This document shows positions 36,093 through 48,255 of a stretch of 64,000 nt of DNA, piece after piece. The first letter of the stretch is position 1, and each line of letters opens with the position of its first letter. The notes under the pieces were generated by a model, which saw nothing but the letters and a program-made list of their open reading frames with translations, did no database searches and was not told the origin of the DNA. Origin of the DNA: Acidimicrobiaceae bacterium (GTDB taxonomy: Bacteria; Actinomycetota; Acidimicrobiia; Acidimicrobiales; Aldehydirespiratoraceae); contig VXTM01000038.1 of NCBI GenBank assembly GCA_009837445.1, forward strand, positions 63,920 through 127,919. Direction: 5' to 3'. The translations under genes were made by a program, and so were the position numbers.

Positions 36093-37433
36093 ATGACTGT
36101 GAGATCCTCCCACCGCCGCTTCCCTTCATTCGACCGCCGCTTGGGCGTGCTCGGGCTGTTGCTTGCGATCGCAGTGGCGGGTGCGGCCGGTCCGGTGGCC
36201 GCCCAGAGCGATGAGGAGATCATCGACAGGAGCAGAAGGATTGTCGAGGAGCGCGAGGCGCAGCGCGAGGAGTCGCAGCGGGCGGCTGAGGCCGCCACCG
36301 AGAACCTCGATGCGGCCACAGCCGATGCCGCGGAACTAGTCGACGCTCTCAACAAGGCGCAGGCCGCGGTGGACGCCCAGCAGACCGCCCTCAATGAGAC
36401 GGAGCGGGCCGTAGCCGACGCCGAAGCCGTCGTGGCCGAGGCCGAGGCCAGAATCGCCGAACTCGAGGAGGAGCTGCGCGCCACGCAGGCGGGGCTGCTG
36501 AAGGCGGTGGTCGAGTCCTACGTCTCGTTTCAGGCCCCGACCGGGACGTTGAGCGTCCTCGGCGCCGATCCGTGGGAGAACGCCCGCGAGGAAGCCCTGG
36601 CCGGGTTTGCCACCGGCAGCGGGATCGACGACCTCGACGATCTGCGCCGGCTGGGCGAGGAACTGGAACGCTGGCGACTTCAGGCCGCCGAGGCAGCCGC
36701 CGAAGCAGAGACTCGCCGCCTGGAAGCGAACCTCGTCCTGGCCGATCTGCTCGAGGCCGTAGACCTCGAGGCCGCGTTGTCGGTGGAGGCCGAGGCGCGG
36801 GTCGAACGGCGCCTCCTGGAGGTTCAGCTGATCAGGCAGCAGGACGCCGAGTTGGCCGCCGAGATCGAGGCCGCCGAACGCGAGATCGCGGCGGCCCTCG
36901 CCCGCCAGCGGGCTGCGGAGGAGGCCCGGCGCAGAGCAGAGGAGGAAGCCCGGCGCAAGGCCGAGGAGGAGGCCCGGCGCAGAGCCGAGGAAGCAGGCCG
37001 GGCAGAGGAGCCGGTCCCGACGGTGGGCCCCGACGGCGTCAACTTCACGCTCGTCTGGGTGCGCGGCTACGAGGTCAACTCACAGATCGCGGACGACGTG
37101 GACGGGCTGGTCGCGGCCTTGGAAGCGGAGGGCTTTGACATGGGCGGCTGGGGATACCGCAACCATCAGGAGCAGATCAACCTTCGCAGGGGCAACTGCG
37201 GCACGTCGGAGTGGGCCATCTGGCACCAGCCGTCCAGCACCTGCCGTCCCCCGACGGCCCGGCCGGGCCGGAGCAATCACGAGAAGGGGCTGGCCATCGA
37301 CTTCACCGAGTCGGGGCGCCTCATTACCAGCCGCAGCAGCGCCGTCTTCCAGGCGCTTCAACGCCTAGCCCCCCAGTTCGGCCTCATCAACCTCCCCAGC
37401 GAGCCCTGGCACTGGTCGGTCGACGGCCGCTGA
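36093..37433 (+). CDS. Secreted coiled-coil protein with C-terminal VanY-like D,D-carboxypeptidase domain
   Basis: Signal-peptide-like N-terminus, long Ala/Glu/Arg coiled coil, C-terminal SNHEKGLAIDFTESG...EPWHWSVDGR. Confidence 0.85.
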   Translation: MTVRSSHRRFPSFDRRLGVLGLLLAIAVAGAAGPVAAQSDEEIIDRSRRIVEEREAQREESQRAAEAATENLDAATADAAELVDALNKAQAAVDAQQTALNETERAVADAEAVVAEAEARIAELEEELRATQAGLLKAVVESYVSFQAPTGTLSVLGADPWENAREEALAGFATGSGIDDLDDLRRLGEELERWRLQAAEAAAEAETRRLEANLVLADLLEAVDLEAALSVEAEARVERRLLEVQLIRQQDAELAAEIEAAEREIAAALARQRAAEEARRRAEEEARRKAEEEARRRAEEAGRAEEPVPTVGPDGVNFTLVWVRGYEVNSQIADDVDGLVAALEAEGFDMGGWGYRNHQEQINLRRGNCGTSEWAIWHQPSSTCRPPTARPGRSNHEKGLAIDFTESGRLITSRSSAVFQALQRLAPQFGLINLPSEPWHWSVDGR

Positions 37434-37494
37434 GCCTCCGCGCCGCTGCTTAGAACGAGCGCGAATTGGCGGAAACGCGGCGCGTCGAAGCGGT

Positions 37495-37544
37495 GTCATT
37501 CCCGCTCTTGTTCGCTGCGCTCACGGGCCGCTCGGGCCACGGCC
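37495..37544 (-). repeat. 50-nt intergenic repeat copy 2
   Basis: Exact reverse complement of 7359-7408. Confidence 0.85.
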
Positions 37545-37601
37545 TCGCTCTCGCAGGCCGTTCGCGTCCGACCTCTTGCTCGGCCTCTGGGTGGCGGGCC
37601 G

Positions 37602-38381
37602 CTAGTGCGTGTGGGTCCAGACGGCGGGACGCTTCTCGATGAAGGCCTTGGGCCACTCGGCGCCATCGCCCCGGGCCGCGTTGGACGCCATCACGTCGGT
37701 GGCGAACTTGTAGGCCTCACCGAGTCCCATGTCCATCTGGGCGTAGAGAGTCTGCTTGCCGATGCCCTTGGCGTAGCGGCTGCCCCGGGTGGCCCGGCCC
37801 AGCAGGTCCATGGTGGCCTCGTCGAGCTGCTCGGGGGGAACGACCCGGTTGACAAGACCCCAGTCCAGCGCAGTGGCCGCGTCGATCACGTCGCCGGTGA
37901 GGGCCAGCTCCACGGCCCGCTTGCGGCCGAGTGGCCGGGCCACCGCCACCATCGGGGTGTGGCAGAACAGGCCGCCCTTGCCGCCGGGGGTGGCGAATCC
38001 GGCCTCGCTGCTGGCCACGATCAGGTCCGCGCTGGCCGCCAGCTGGGCGCCGGCCGCGGTGGCCAGGGCGTGCACCTTGGCCACCACCACCTGCGGGACC
38101 TCGGCCATCGCGGTCATGGCCGAGCTGCAGAGCGTGAACAGCTCGTGAAGCTCGGGTTCGCCCATGTCTGCCATCTCGGCCAGGTCGTGCCCCGATGAGA
38201 ACACCGGGCCGTTGGCGGCCAGCACGACGCCGGCCACGTCGCCGTCGCCGCCGGTGGTGCGAAACGCGTCCTCGAGCTCGCCGAGCATCTCGGACGACAG
38301 GCAATTGCGCCGCTCGGGCCGGTTCAGCGTGATGGTCACATACCGGTCATCACGCTCGTACAGCAGGTTGCGATATTCCAT
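37602..38381 (-). CDS. Enoyl-CoA hydratase/isomerase family protein
   Basis: VTITLNRPERRNCLSSEMLGEL...GPVFSSGHDLAEM. Confidence 0.9.
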   Translation of the reverse strand: MEYRNLLYERDDRYVTITLNRPERRNCLSSEMLGELEDAFRTTGGDGDVAGVVLAANGPVFSSGHDLAEMADMGEPELHELFTLCSSAMTAMAEVPQVVVAKVHALATAAGAQLAASADLIVASSEAGFATPGGKGGLFCHTPMVAVARPLGRKRAVELALTGDVIDAATALDWGLVNRVVPPEQLDEATMDLLGRATRGSRYAKGIGKQTLYAQMDMGLGEAYKFATDVMASNAARGDGAEWPKAFIEKRPAVWTHTH

Positions 38382-38396
38382 GGGATCCTCCGGTCT

Positions 38397-39383
38397 CTAT
38401 GAGTCTGCCAGAGCGGGCAGCACTTGTTCGGCCGTCAGCTGGACGCTGGACCAGGCCTGGTCTATGGGCATGCCGCCCACCAGGGGGTGCAGGGCCAGCG
38501 TGCCGGTGCTGCGGGCCAGGTCGACGGCCTCGGTCGGGGTGAGGACCCGGTAGATGCCCTCGGCCCGCAGCTCCTCGACGGTGGTGGCCTTGGAGCACAC
38601 CGCCGAGGTCTGGCCGGGCGGCTGCCAGCCCTTGTAGGTCATGGCCTCCAGCATGAAGCAGTCGCCGTGCTCGGCCCACACCCGGTCGGGGTCCTCGGCC
38701 ACGTTGAGCATGACGACGTTGTCGGGGGCGATGCAGAAGCCCTGGGTGCCGTGGCGCTCGCACTCGGCGTAGTAGAGGGTCTCGATATCCGGGAACTGGC
38801 CGGGTAGCTGCATGGGCAGGCCCAGCCGGGCCGCCCGGCGGGCCGCCGCGGGGGACGATCCGCCCACCAGCACCATGGGATGGGGCCGGGTATAGGGCAT
38901 GGGCAGCACCTGGACCGTCTCGCCGTTGTGCTCGAAGGGCTCTCCCTTCCAGGCGGTGAGCATCACCTCGAGGGCCTCGTCGAGGACCTTTCCCCGGCGC
39001 TTGTACTCTTTGCCCATCGCGGCGTACTCGACCGGCCGGTAGCCCAGGCCGGTCACGATCACCAGCCGGCCCGGGCTCACCAGGTCGATGACCGCGATGT
39101 CCTCCGCGGCCCGGATCGGGTCGTGCAGCGGGAGCAGCAGGGCCGAGATCGTGACCATTAGGTTGTCGGTGCTCGACAGGATCATGGCCGCGTTCAGCAG
39201 CGGGGTGGGGCACCACGCCATGGGTGAGCTGTGGTGTTCCTCCAGGGACACGGCGTTGAAGCCGTGACTGTCGGCGTACCGGGCGATCTCCAGGCCGGCC
39301 CGGTAGCGGTCGCTCATCGCCTGAGCGTCCGTGGGGTCCGGCGACACGAAGTTGAAGCGGATCAGCGAGAAGGCCATGGCCAC
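38397..39383 (-). CDS. LLM-class flavin-dependent oxidoreductase
   Basis: GFNAVSLEEHHSSPMAWCPTPLLNAAMI...LVSPGRLVIVTGLGYRPVEYAAMG. Confidence 0.88.
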   Translation of the reverse strand: MAMAFSLIRFNFVSPDPTDAQAMSDRYRAGLEIARYADSHGFNAVSLEEHHSSPMAWCPTPLLNAAMILSSTDNLMVTISALLLPLHDPIRAAEDIAVIDLVSPGRLVIVTGLGYRPVEYAAMGKEYKRRGKVLDEALEVMLTAWKGEPFEHNGETVQVLPMPYTRPHPMVLVGGSSPAAARRAARLGLPMQLPGQFPDIETLYYAECERHGTQGFCIAPDNVVMLNVAEDPDRVWAEHGDCFMLEAMTYKGWQPPGQTSAVCSKATTVEELRAEGIYRVLTPTEAVDLARSTGTLALHPLVGGMPIDQAWSSVQLTAEQVLPALADS

Positions 39384-39414
39384 AGTCTGCCCGCCGTTCC
39401 GGGATGCTGCGTGC

Positions 39415-41278
<1,864 letters not shown>

Positions 41279-41379
41279 AGCCGCACAGGTTAGCCGAACC
41301 GTCGTCTCCGTCCAACGCCCCAACGCCCGGGGCGTGGTGCGGGGTGCGATCGGGGTTCGATCCGCGCCATGCTTGGGGG

Positions 41380-42237
41380 GTGAGCTATCTGGTTTGGGAG
41401 GCGACCCTGCCCGAGCTCCGGTCGCCGATGCTGGTGACCGCCTACCAGGGCTGGTTCGACGTGGGCGGCGCGGCCACCGGCGCCCTCGAGTGGTTGAGCG
41501 AGCGCAGCGACTCGATCCGGGTGGCGCACATCGACCCCGAGGAGTTCTTCAACTTCGCCGAGCAGCGGCCCACCGTCAGGCTGCAGGACGAGCGCAGGGA
41601 GATCGTGTGGCCCTCCAATGACGTTCATGTGCTGCGCCCGCCGGACGGGCAGCACGACCTGGTGTTGGTTGTGGGCGCGGAGCCTCAGTTGAGCTGGCGA
41701 AGCTACGCGGACGTCGTGGTCGAACTGGCGTCGCGCACCGAGGCGTCCACGCTGGTGACCGTGGGCGCCCACATCGCCGACATCCCCCACACCCGGCCCT
41801 TCCTGGTCACCGGCTCCACCACCGACGCCGGCCTGGCCAAGGCGTGGGGACTGGACCGGCCCAGCTACGAGGGGCCGACCGGGATAGTGGGCGTGCTTCA
41901 CGAACGATTCGACAGGCTCGATGTTCCGGCGGTGTCGCTGCGGGTGGCCGTGCCCCACTACGTCTCGGGCGCCCCCAACCCGAAGGGGGCCCGGGCGCTG
42001 CTGGAGCGTTTCGAGCGGGTGACGGGCATCCCCACTGGCTGGTCGGAACTCGATGAGGCCGCCGAGGAGTGGGAGCAGCGGGTCAACGACGCCATGAACT
42101 CTGACGACGACGTGGTGGCCTACGTGCGGCGCCTCGAGGCCCGCGCCGACGCCCGGGCCAAGCGCAGCGTCCCCAGTCCCGACGACCTGGGCGCCGAGTT
42201 CGAGCGCTTCCTGCGCCAGCAGGACAACTCCGACTGA
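41380..42237 (+). CDS. PAC2 family protein
   Basis: PMLVTAYQGWFDVGGAATGALEWL...GAHIADIPHTRP...VPHYVSGAPNPKGARALLERF. Confidence 0.88.
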   Translation: MSYLVWEATLPELRSPMLVTAYQGWFDVGGAATGALEWLSERSDSIRVAHIDPEEFFNFAEQRPTVRLQDERREIVWPSNDVHVLRPPDGQHDLVLVVGAEPQLSWRSYADVVVELASRTEASTLVTVGAHIADIPHTRPFLVTGSTTDAGLAKAWGLDRPSYEGPTGIVGVLHERFDRLDVPAVSLRVAVPHYVSGAPNPKGARALLERFERVTGIPTGWSELDEAAEEWEQRVNDAMNSDDDVVAYVRRLEARADARAKRSVPSPDDLGAEFERFLRQQDNSD

Positions 42238-42255
42238 GAATCGAGGGAGAGGTCG

Positions 42256-42726
42256 ATGACTGCAACCGCCGCCACCGCACCCGCCGCCGCCATTCACCGT
42301 GGTGACGAGGAGTTGCCGTGGGCGGACGCCGGGGGCGGCATCGAGCTCAAGGTGATGATGGTGCGCGAGGACGAGGGACTGTGGATCCTGCGCAACCGGT
42401 TCGCTCCGGGCGTGGTCATCCAGACCCACCGCCACACCGGTCCGGTCTACGCCCACACCCTGAGCGGCGCCTGGAAGTACCTCGAGTATCCGGAGGTGAA
42501 CCGGGCCGGGTCGTTCCTGTTCGAGCCGGCAGGCAGCGTCCACACCCTCACCACCCCGGCCGACAACACCGAGCCGACCGACGTGTGGTTCCAGATCCAC
42601 GGCGTGAACCTCAACCTCGACGCCGACGGCAACGTCGAGTCGATAACCGACGGGCCCGGCGTGCTGGCCGCCTACTACGCCATGTGCGAGGCCCAAGGCC
42701 TGCCCCGCCCGAACGTCGTCACCTGA
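42256..42726 (+). CDS. Cupin, 2,4'-dihydroxyacetophenone dioxygenase-like
   Basis: FAPGVVIQTHRHTGPVYAHTLSGAWKYLEYPEVNRAGSFLFEPAGSVHTL. Confidence 0.78.
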   Translation: MTATAATAPAAAIHRGDEELPWADAGGGIELKVMMVREDEGLWILRNRFAPGVVIQTHRHTGPVYAHTLSGAWKYLEYPEVNRAGSFLFEPAGSVHTLTTPADNTEPTDVWFQIHGVNLNLDADGNVESITDGPGVLAAYYAMCEAQGLPRPNVVT

Positions 42727-42747
42727 GGCGGCCGCCGCGCCGAGGCG

Positions 42748-43551
42748 CTACAGGCCGAAGGAGCCGTCGAGGCGGGTCTTCCAGTTGCCGGAGGCGATGG
42801 TGCCGCCGTCCACTGGGATCGACGTGCCGTTGACGAAGCTGGCCATACCGGAGGCGAGGAACACGATGACCGCCGCGCACTCCTCCGCCGCGCCCATGCG
42901 CCGCAGCGGCGTGGGGTAGGTGCCCTCGATGAGGTGGGTGCCGCCCTCGGCCAGGGCCGCGTCGCCGGGGGTGGGCATCATGTCGGGGGCCACGCAGTTG
43001 ACCCGGATGCCCCGGTGCCCGTACTCGACGGCCAGGGTCTTGGTGAACTGCTCCACCGCAGCCTTCATGGCTGCGTAGACCCCGAAGGCAGGGGCGGAGT
43101 GGTACGCCTCCACCGAGGTGACGTTGATGACGGCGCCGCCGTCGGACATCAGCGGGATCCCGTGGCGCACGCAGTTGGTGACCGTGGAGAAGTTCTCCCT
43201 GATCAGGGCGTGCTCACCCTTGGGCGACACGTCAGCGAAGCGGGCCCTGAAAGTGCCGCCGGCGTTGTTGACGAGCACGTCGATGGGGCCGAGTTCGCCA
43301 TGAACCCGCTGCAGGAACGCGGCGACCGCGTCGTCGTCGCGGGCGTCGAGCACATCCGAGAGGCACCGGCGCCCGGCCCCTTCCACCTCATTGACGGTGT
43401 CGGGCAGGAGTGTGGGGTCCATGTCGAACACGGCCACATCGGCACCGAAGCGGGCCAGGGCCACCGCGGTGGCCGCCCCGATGCCGCGGCCCGCGCCGGT
43501 CACCACCGCCACACTGTCCGTGAGCAGGATGCTGTCGGGGGCGAGGTCCAC
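42748..43551 (-). CDS. SDR family oxidoreductase
   Basis: VAVVTGAGRGIGAATAVALARFGADVAVFD...VYAAMKAA...FVNGTSIPVDGG. Confidence 0.9.
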   Translation of the reverse strand: MDLAPDSILLTDSVAVVTGAGRGIGAATAVALARFGADVAVFDMDPTLLPDTVNEVEGAGRRCLSDVLDARDDDAVAAFLQRVHGELGPIDVLVNNAGGTFRARFADVSPKGEHALIRENFSTVTNCVRHGIPLMSDGGAVINVTSVEAYHSAPAFGVYAAMKAAVEQFTKTLAVEYGHRGIRVNCVAPDMMPTPGDAALAEGGTHLIEGTYPTPLRRMGAAEECAAVIVFLASGMASFVNGTSIPVDGGTIASGNWKTRLDGSFGL

Positions 43552-43632
43552 GGATCTCCCTTCGGTGGCGCGTGACGATACTGCCGCGTCTGCACAACTA
43601 GGGTGGCCGGCCGGCGACAGGAGGAGACAGCC

Positions 43633-44409
43633 GTGGGTGAGTTCGTTCGAGTCGAGACCGGCGGGGGCGTGGCCACCATACGCATCGACCGGCCCAAGAT
43701 GAACGCCATCAACCCGCAGATGCTGGCTGAGTTGACCGAGGCGGCGAACACGATCGCGGCCGACGGCGACGTGAGGGCGGCGGTGGTGTGGGGCGGCCCG
43801 CGAATCTTCGCGGCCGGCGCCGACATCGGCGGCTTCACCGGCCTCGACGCGGGGGAGGCCCAGGCGCTGTCGCGTGTCTTCAACGACGCTTTCCTCGCGG
43901 TGGAGAACATGCCCCAGATCACGGTGTCGGCCGTGAACGGCTACGCGCTCGGCGGGGGCATGGAGCTGGCCATGGCCACCGACTTCCGGGTAGCGGCAGA
44001 CGACGCCACCTTCGGGCAGCCCGAGATCCTGCTGGGAATCATCCCCGGCGGCGGGGGCACCCAGCGGCTTCCCCGCCTGGTGGGCGTCACCAGAGCCAAG
44101 GAGATCATCTACACCGGCCGCAACGTGCTTCCGGACGAGGCCCTCGCCATCGGCCTCGTCTCGGCGGTGCATGCGCCCGAGGAGACCTACGACGCGGCGG
44201 TGGAGATGGCCGCGGGCTACGCCGCGGGCCCGGCCGCGCTGCGGATGGCCAAGCAGGCAGTGATGGACGGCCTGGCACTGTCCCTGGCCGATGCGGTGGC
44301 CTGCGAGACCGAGCAGTTCGGCGCCTGCTTCGACACCGACGACGCCGCCATCGGCGTGGCCAGCTTCCTGGAGAAGGGCCCGGGCAAGGCCACCTTCACC
44401 GGCCGCTGA
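43633..44409 (+). CDS. Enoyl-CoA hydratase
   Basis: [21 protein letters not shown]...[11 protein letters not shown]...[47 protein letters not shown]. Confidence 0.92.
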   Translation: MGEFVRVETGGGVATIRIDRPKMNAINPQMLAELTEAANTIAADGDVRAAVVWGGPRIFAAGADIGGFTGLDAGEAQALSRVFNDAFLAVENMPQITVSAVNGYALGGGMELAMATDFRVAADDATFGQPEILLGIIPGGGGTQRLPRLVGVTRAKEIIYTGRNVLPDEALAIGLVSAVHAPEETYDAAVEMAAGYAAGPAALRMAKQAVMDGLALSLADAVACETEQFGACFDTDDAAIGVASFLEKGPGKATFTGR

Positions 44410-44433
44410 GCAGATCCGGACTGCGGCAGCCGC

Positions 44434-45219
44434 TTAGTCGACTTCGAGGCGGTTGAGCCTGATCGCGGCCAGAGCCAGGCCCACGACCGACACCGCGGCC
44501 AGCACCACCAGCGAGGTGGTGGTCGTGTGGGGTTCGAAGCCGTAGTCGACATCGGCGACTCGGCTGAGCACGGACCGGGTGTAGCCCCTCAGCGACAGCC
44601 GGGCGGCGAAGTCCCCGAGCCCGACGGCGAGGCCCTCCCACAACAGCACGTAGCCGAGGCCCCACATGATCGGCTTGCGCACCAGCAGCCCCAGGAGCAC
44701 GAATAGTGACGAGTAGGCAGCCGTGCCCAGGGCGGCCGCGGCTGCAGCCGCGAGCGCCAGATCTGCGGATCCGTCGACGCCGTTGGCGGCCAGCCACCCG
44801 CCCACCGCGGTCGGGATCACCGTGAGGGGCAGTGCGGCGGTGGCAGCCGCAGCTGCAGCCCCGGCCACGATGGGGGTGCGGCCCATGGGGCGCAGCCACA
44901 GGTAGACGAGGGTGCCGTCCTCGCGGGTCTCGCCCAGCACCGACGAGCCGAACACCAGGGCGACGATGGGCACGATGATGATCAGCCCGAAGCCGTCGGC
45001 GTAGCCGGCACCGTCCCTCAACAACCCGGCCGCGCTTCGTTCAGCTTCAGCGGTGAAGCCGACCAGCCAGCCCACCAGCATCATCAGAGCGCCCAAGGCG
45101 CCCAGCGCGGCGAGTTTGCCCGGGGTGATTACCTGGCGGACCAGCACCCGGTACGTCAGAACCGCGGCACGGATACCGGGCACATTGCGTCGGGCCCCAA
45201 TCGACTGCGGCGCGGTCAT
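44434..45219 (-). CDS. ABC transporter permease
   Basis: Multi-TM ORF; GSSVLGETREDGTLVYLWLRPMGRTPI; adjacent to ATPase gene. Confidence 0.8.
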   Translation of the reverse strand: MTAPQSIGARRNVPGIRAAVLTYRVLVRQVITPGKLAALGALGALMMLVGWLVGFTAEAERSAAGLLRDGAGYADGFGLIIIVPIVALVFGSSVLGETREDGTLVYLWLRPMGRTPIVAGAAAAAATAALPLTVIPTAVGGWLAANGVDGSADLALAAAAAAALGTAAYSSLFVLLGLLVRKPIMWGLGYVLLWEGLAVGLGDFAARLSLRGYTRSVLSRVADVDYGFEPHTTTTSLVVLAAVSVVGLALAAIRLNRLEVD

Positions 45220-46172
45220 CGCTTCTCCAGCAGATAACGGAACACCGACTCGAGATCCTCGTCGAGGGGGGACACCCGTGACAGGCGAGCCTCAAGCCGC
45301 TGCGCCAGCGGTGCGACCTCCCGGCCGAGACGGTCGACGTCGCGGGTGTCGACAACGATGGAGCCCGCACCGACGCTCACGCCCACGGCGGTACCCGACT
45401 CCACCAGAGCGGCTGCAAACTGGCGGGGACGGTCCACCCCGATGCGGATGCGGTGGGGTCGGTCGTCCATCAGCTCGCGCAGCTCCCGGTAGTCACCGGT
45501 GGCGGCCAGACGTCCCTGGGCGATCATCAGGATCCGTGATCCGAGGCGGGCGACCTCTTCGAGGACGTGGCTCGACACCAGCACGCAGCGGCCCTCGTCG
45601 CCCAACCCGTGGAACAGCTCGATCATCCGGCGCCGCTGCACGGGATCAAGGCCGGTCAGGGGTTCGTCGAGGATCAGGACTTCAGGGTCGTGCACCAGGG
45701 CAGCGGCCAGCTTCACCCGCTGGCGCATGCCCTTGGAGAACCCCGACACCGGCCTGGAGTCGTCAGCGTCGAGGTCCACCAGGCCCAAGGCCCGCCGGGC
45801 GGCGGGCTCGGGATCGGGGACAGCCTCGGTGGCCGCGGCGAAGGAAACGAACTGCAGGGCGCTGAGCCGGTCGAACAGGCCGTCCTGCTGGGGGACGAGA
45901 CCGATGCGACCCCGCACATTGCGGTCGCGACGGGCATCGGCGCCCAGCACCCGGACGGTGCCCTTGGTAGGCGGGGTGAGCCCGCACATCACCCTGAACA
46001 GGGTGGACTTGCCCGCTCCGTTGGGACCAAGCAAGGCGGTGACTCCGGCCCGCACCGAGAAGCTCACGTCGGACACCGCCACCACGTCGCCGAACACCTT
46101 CGACACGCCGTTCACCTCGACCATGGCCGAACCATTGGTAGGCGGCGCGGGAGGGGGCGGGATGGCGCTCAT
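45216..46172 (-). CDS. ABC transporter ATP-binding protein
   Basis: Walker A GPNGAGKSTLF; GFSKGMRQRVKLAAALVHDPEVLILDEPLTGLDP. Confidence 0.93.
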   Translation of the reverse strand: MSAIPPPPAPPTNGSAMVEVNGVSKVFGDVVAVSDVSFSVRAGVTALLGPNGAGKSTLFRVMCGLTPPTKGTVRVLGADARRDRNVRGRIGLVPQQDGLFDRLSALQFVSFAAATEAVPDPEPAARRALGLVDLDADDSRPVSGFSKGMRQRVKLAAALVHDPEVLILDEPLTGLDPVQRRRMIELFHGLGDEGRCVLVSSHVLEEVARLGSRILMIAQGRLAATGDYRELRELMDDRPHRIRIGVDRPRQFAAALVESGTAVGVSVGAGSIVVDTRDVDRLGREVAPLAQRLEARLSRVSPLDEDLESVFRYLLEKR

Positions 46173-47134
46173 CGGCTCAGCGCCAATCGCCGGTAGCGCC
46201 ACCACACCACACTCGTCCCGAGTGCGACCCACGCGAGGTTGGCCGCCACCACGAACCGGGTGGACAGCAGGCCCCGGCTGGCGCCAGGCAAGAACTCGCC
46301 TTCTTCAGAGAGGTCCGGATCTCCGAGGGGATCCAACCCCTCAATGCCGTAGATGCGGTTCTTGAACTCGTCGGCGATGCCGCCGAGATCGAAGGCGTAG
46401 ATCTGCTCGCTCAGCTCAGCGACCTCCACCAGCGCAGCCGTGATGAACTGGCTGCCCCAAAGCAGCAGGATCACGCCCACCGAGGCGAATGCTCTGCGGT
46501 CGGTGAGGCTGGCCGCGGCCAGGCTGGCCGCCGTGAACGCCGCCGAAATGGCTGCGCCCGACGCAATGATCCGGACCAGAATCTTTAGCCACTCCACCAG
46601 CCCGTCGGGTCCGGAGCCCTCAATGGTGTAGGCCACCAGCAGGAACAGCACCGGGCCGATGGTGAGGACGGCCAATGTCAACGCCACCGAGAGCGCCTTG
46701 GAACTCAGGTAGCTCCAGCGCTCCAGCGGGGTCGACAGGTACAGCGACAGCATCCCGTTGCGGCGATCCGACACCAGGATGTCGGGCACGACGATGCCGC
46801 AGTAGAAGAACAATGCCGTGGTGATGAAGCCGTAATACTCGTGGTAGTCGGGCAGGATCTCGTCCTCGATCATGTCGACGTTGAGCACCACCGCCAGCCC
46901 GACGAAGACCACCGCGGGCACCAGCGCGATGACCACGGCCAGCCAGGGCAGGATCTTGTGTCGGGCCGGGCGGCCGAGGCCCAGGGTGTGGCGCACCGAG
47001 TAGCGGACCACCGAGCGGACAGAGCCCGGCAGCCCAGTGCGCGGGCCGTCGTATGACCGGTAGCCCTGGTCGATGATGCGAGCGGTGTCGGCGGTGTCGC
47101 CGGCGGATACCTCGGGAGCCACGGGGTCGCTCAT
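46169..47134 (-). CDS. ABC transporter permease
   Basis: Multi-TM ORF with VSDRRNGMLSLYLSTPLERW; adjacent to ATPase gene. Confidence 0.82.
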   Translation of the reverse strand: MSDPVAPEVSAGDTADTARIIDQGYRSYDGPRTGLPGSVRSVVRYSVRHTLGLGRPARHKILPWLAVVIALVPAVVFVGLAVVLNVDMIEDEILPDYHEYYGFITTALFFYCGIVVPDILVSDRRNGMLSLYLSTPLERWSYLSSKALSVALTLAVLTIGPVLFLLVAYTIEGSGPDGLVEWLKILVRIIASGAAISAAFTAASLAAASLTDRRAFASVGVILLLWGSQFITAALVEVAELSEQIYAFDLGGIADEFKNRIYGIEGLDPLGDPDLSEEGEFLPGASRGLLSTRFVVAANLAWVALGTSVVWWRYRRLALSR

Positions 47135-48054
47135 CGGGGGGCGTCCTCGAACAGGTCCTCAAGCGTTCGGCGCCGGGTATCGAGCCGGCGGATGCGGGCG
47201 CCGGCGGCGGCAACCGCATCGCGGGACCGGTCACAGAGCTCCTCGAATTCCGCGCCCTGCAGAGCCAGCGTGGCTTGGTGGCGGCGCACATCGAGACCGC
47301 CGGCTCGCAGTGCAGCCTCGACCGCGTCGACCGATCCAGCCGGTTCGGCCACGTCCACCAACTCAAGGGTGATCCCGTCGCCCGCTCCGACGAGTTCGCT
47401 CATGGGCCCGCAGGCCACGAGACGCCCCCCGTCGAGGGCCACCACGTTGTCGCAGACTCTCTCGACCTCCTCGAGCTGATGTGACGACAGCACGACGTTG
47501 ATGGAGAAGTCCTTGCTGATCTGGCCGATCAGGGTCAGCATCTCGCTGCGCTGCACGGGGTCGAGACCGTCGGTGGGCTCGTCGAGCAGCACCAGTTTGG
47601 GATCCGAGGCGATGGCCTGGGCCAGCTTCACCCTCTGGCGCTGGCCGGTCGACATGGTGCCCAGAGTCCGGAGGCGCTCCTCCCCGAGGCCGACGAGCCA
47701 CAGCGTGTCGGAGGCCCGGTTGCGGGCCTCGCCGCGGGGCAATCCACGCACTTCAGCGAGGTGGCGGACGAAGTCGACGGCCCGCATCTCGTCGGGCAGC
47801 ACGTTGCGCTCGGGCGCGAACCCCACCATGGCCCGGAGCCGGTGGCCCGCCTTCTGCGGGTCGAAGCCCATCACCGTCACCGACCCCGATGTGGGGATAC
47901 GCAGGCCGAGCATGGCGTTGAGCAGGGTGGTCTTGCCCGCGCCGTTGGCCCCGACGAGCCCGGTCACGCCGGGCTGCATCTGCAGGTCGAGAGCGTCGAG
48001 GGCGACGGTCGGGCCGAAACGCTGCGTCAGCGCCTGCGCTTCGACTATTGACAC
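47131..48054 (-). CDS. ABC transporter ATP-binding protein
   Basis: Walker A GANGAGKTTLLNAMLG; MSTGQRQRVKLAQAIASDPKLVLLDEPTDGLDP. Confidence 0.93.
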   Translation of the reverse strand: MSIVEAQALTQRFGPTVALDALDLQMQPGVTGLVGANGAGKTTLLNAMLGLRIPTSGSVTVMGFDPQKAGHRLRAMVGFAPERNVLPDEMRAVDFVRHLAEVRGLPRGEARNRASDTLWLVGLGEERLRTLGTMSTGQRQRVKLAQAIASDPKLVLLDEPTDGLDPVQRSEMLTLIGQISKDFSINVVLSSHQLEEVERVCDNVVALDGGRLVACGPMSELVGAGDGITLELVDVAEPAGSVDAVEAALRAGGLDVRRHQATLALQGAEFEELCDRSRDAVAAAGARIRRLDTRRRTLEDLFEDAPR

Positions 48055-48255
48055 TGCATCAGCCCCTGCGCTCCGACTATTGACACCGCGGCAGCATAGG
48101 AGCCGCCAGGCGCGACACCGCTAGTTGACCGCTGACCGGTCGCCGTCGGATTCACAATCCCATCGTGAGCCCAGCCGCCGCCTCACCAAATGGGGGATGT
48201 CCCTGATCTTCCCCCGAGCGCCCGACAATCATCGGGGCGGCTACAGCCCAGTCGA

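Noticed and set aside
36920-37000. Short-period repeats as a CRISPR or minisatellite
   Set aside because: They are in-frame coiled-coil codons (EEARRRA) within the VanY-type protein; no spacer structure.
44434-48054. Four-gene ABC permease/ATPase run as a novel system
   Set aside because: Two ordinary ABC-2-like exporter pairs with 4-nt overlaps; nothing unusual beyond duplication.
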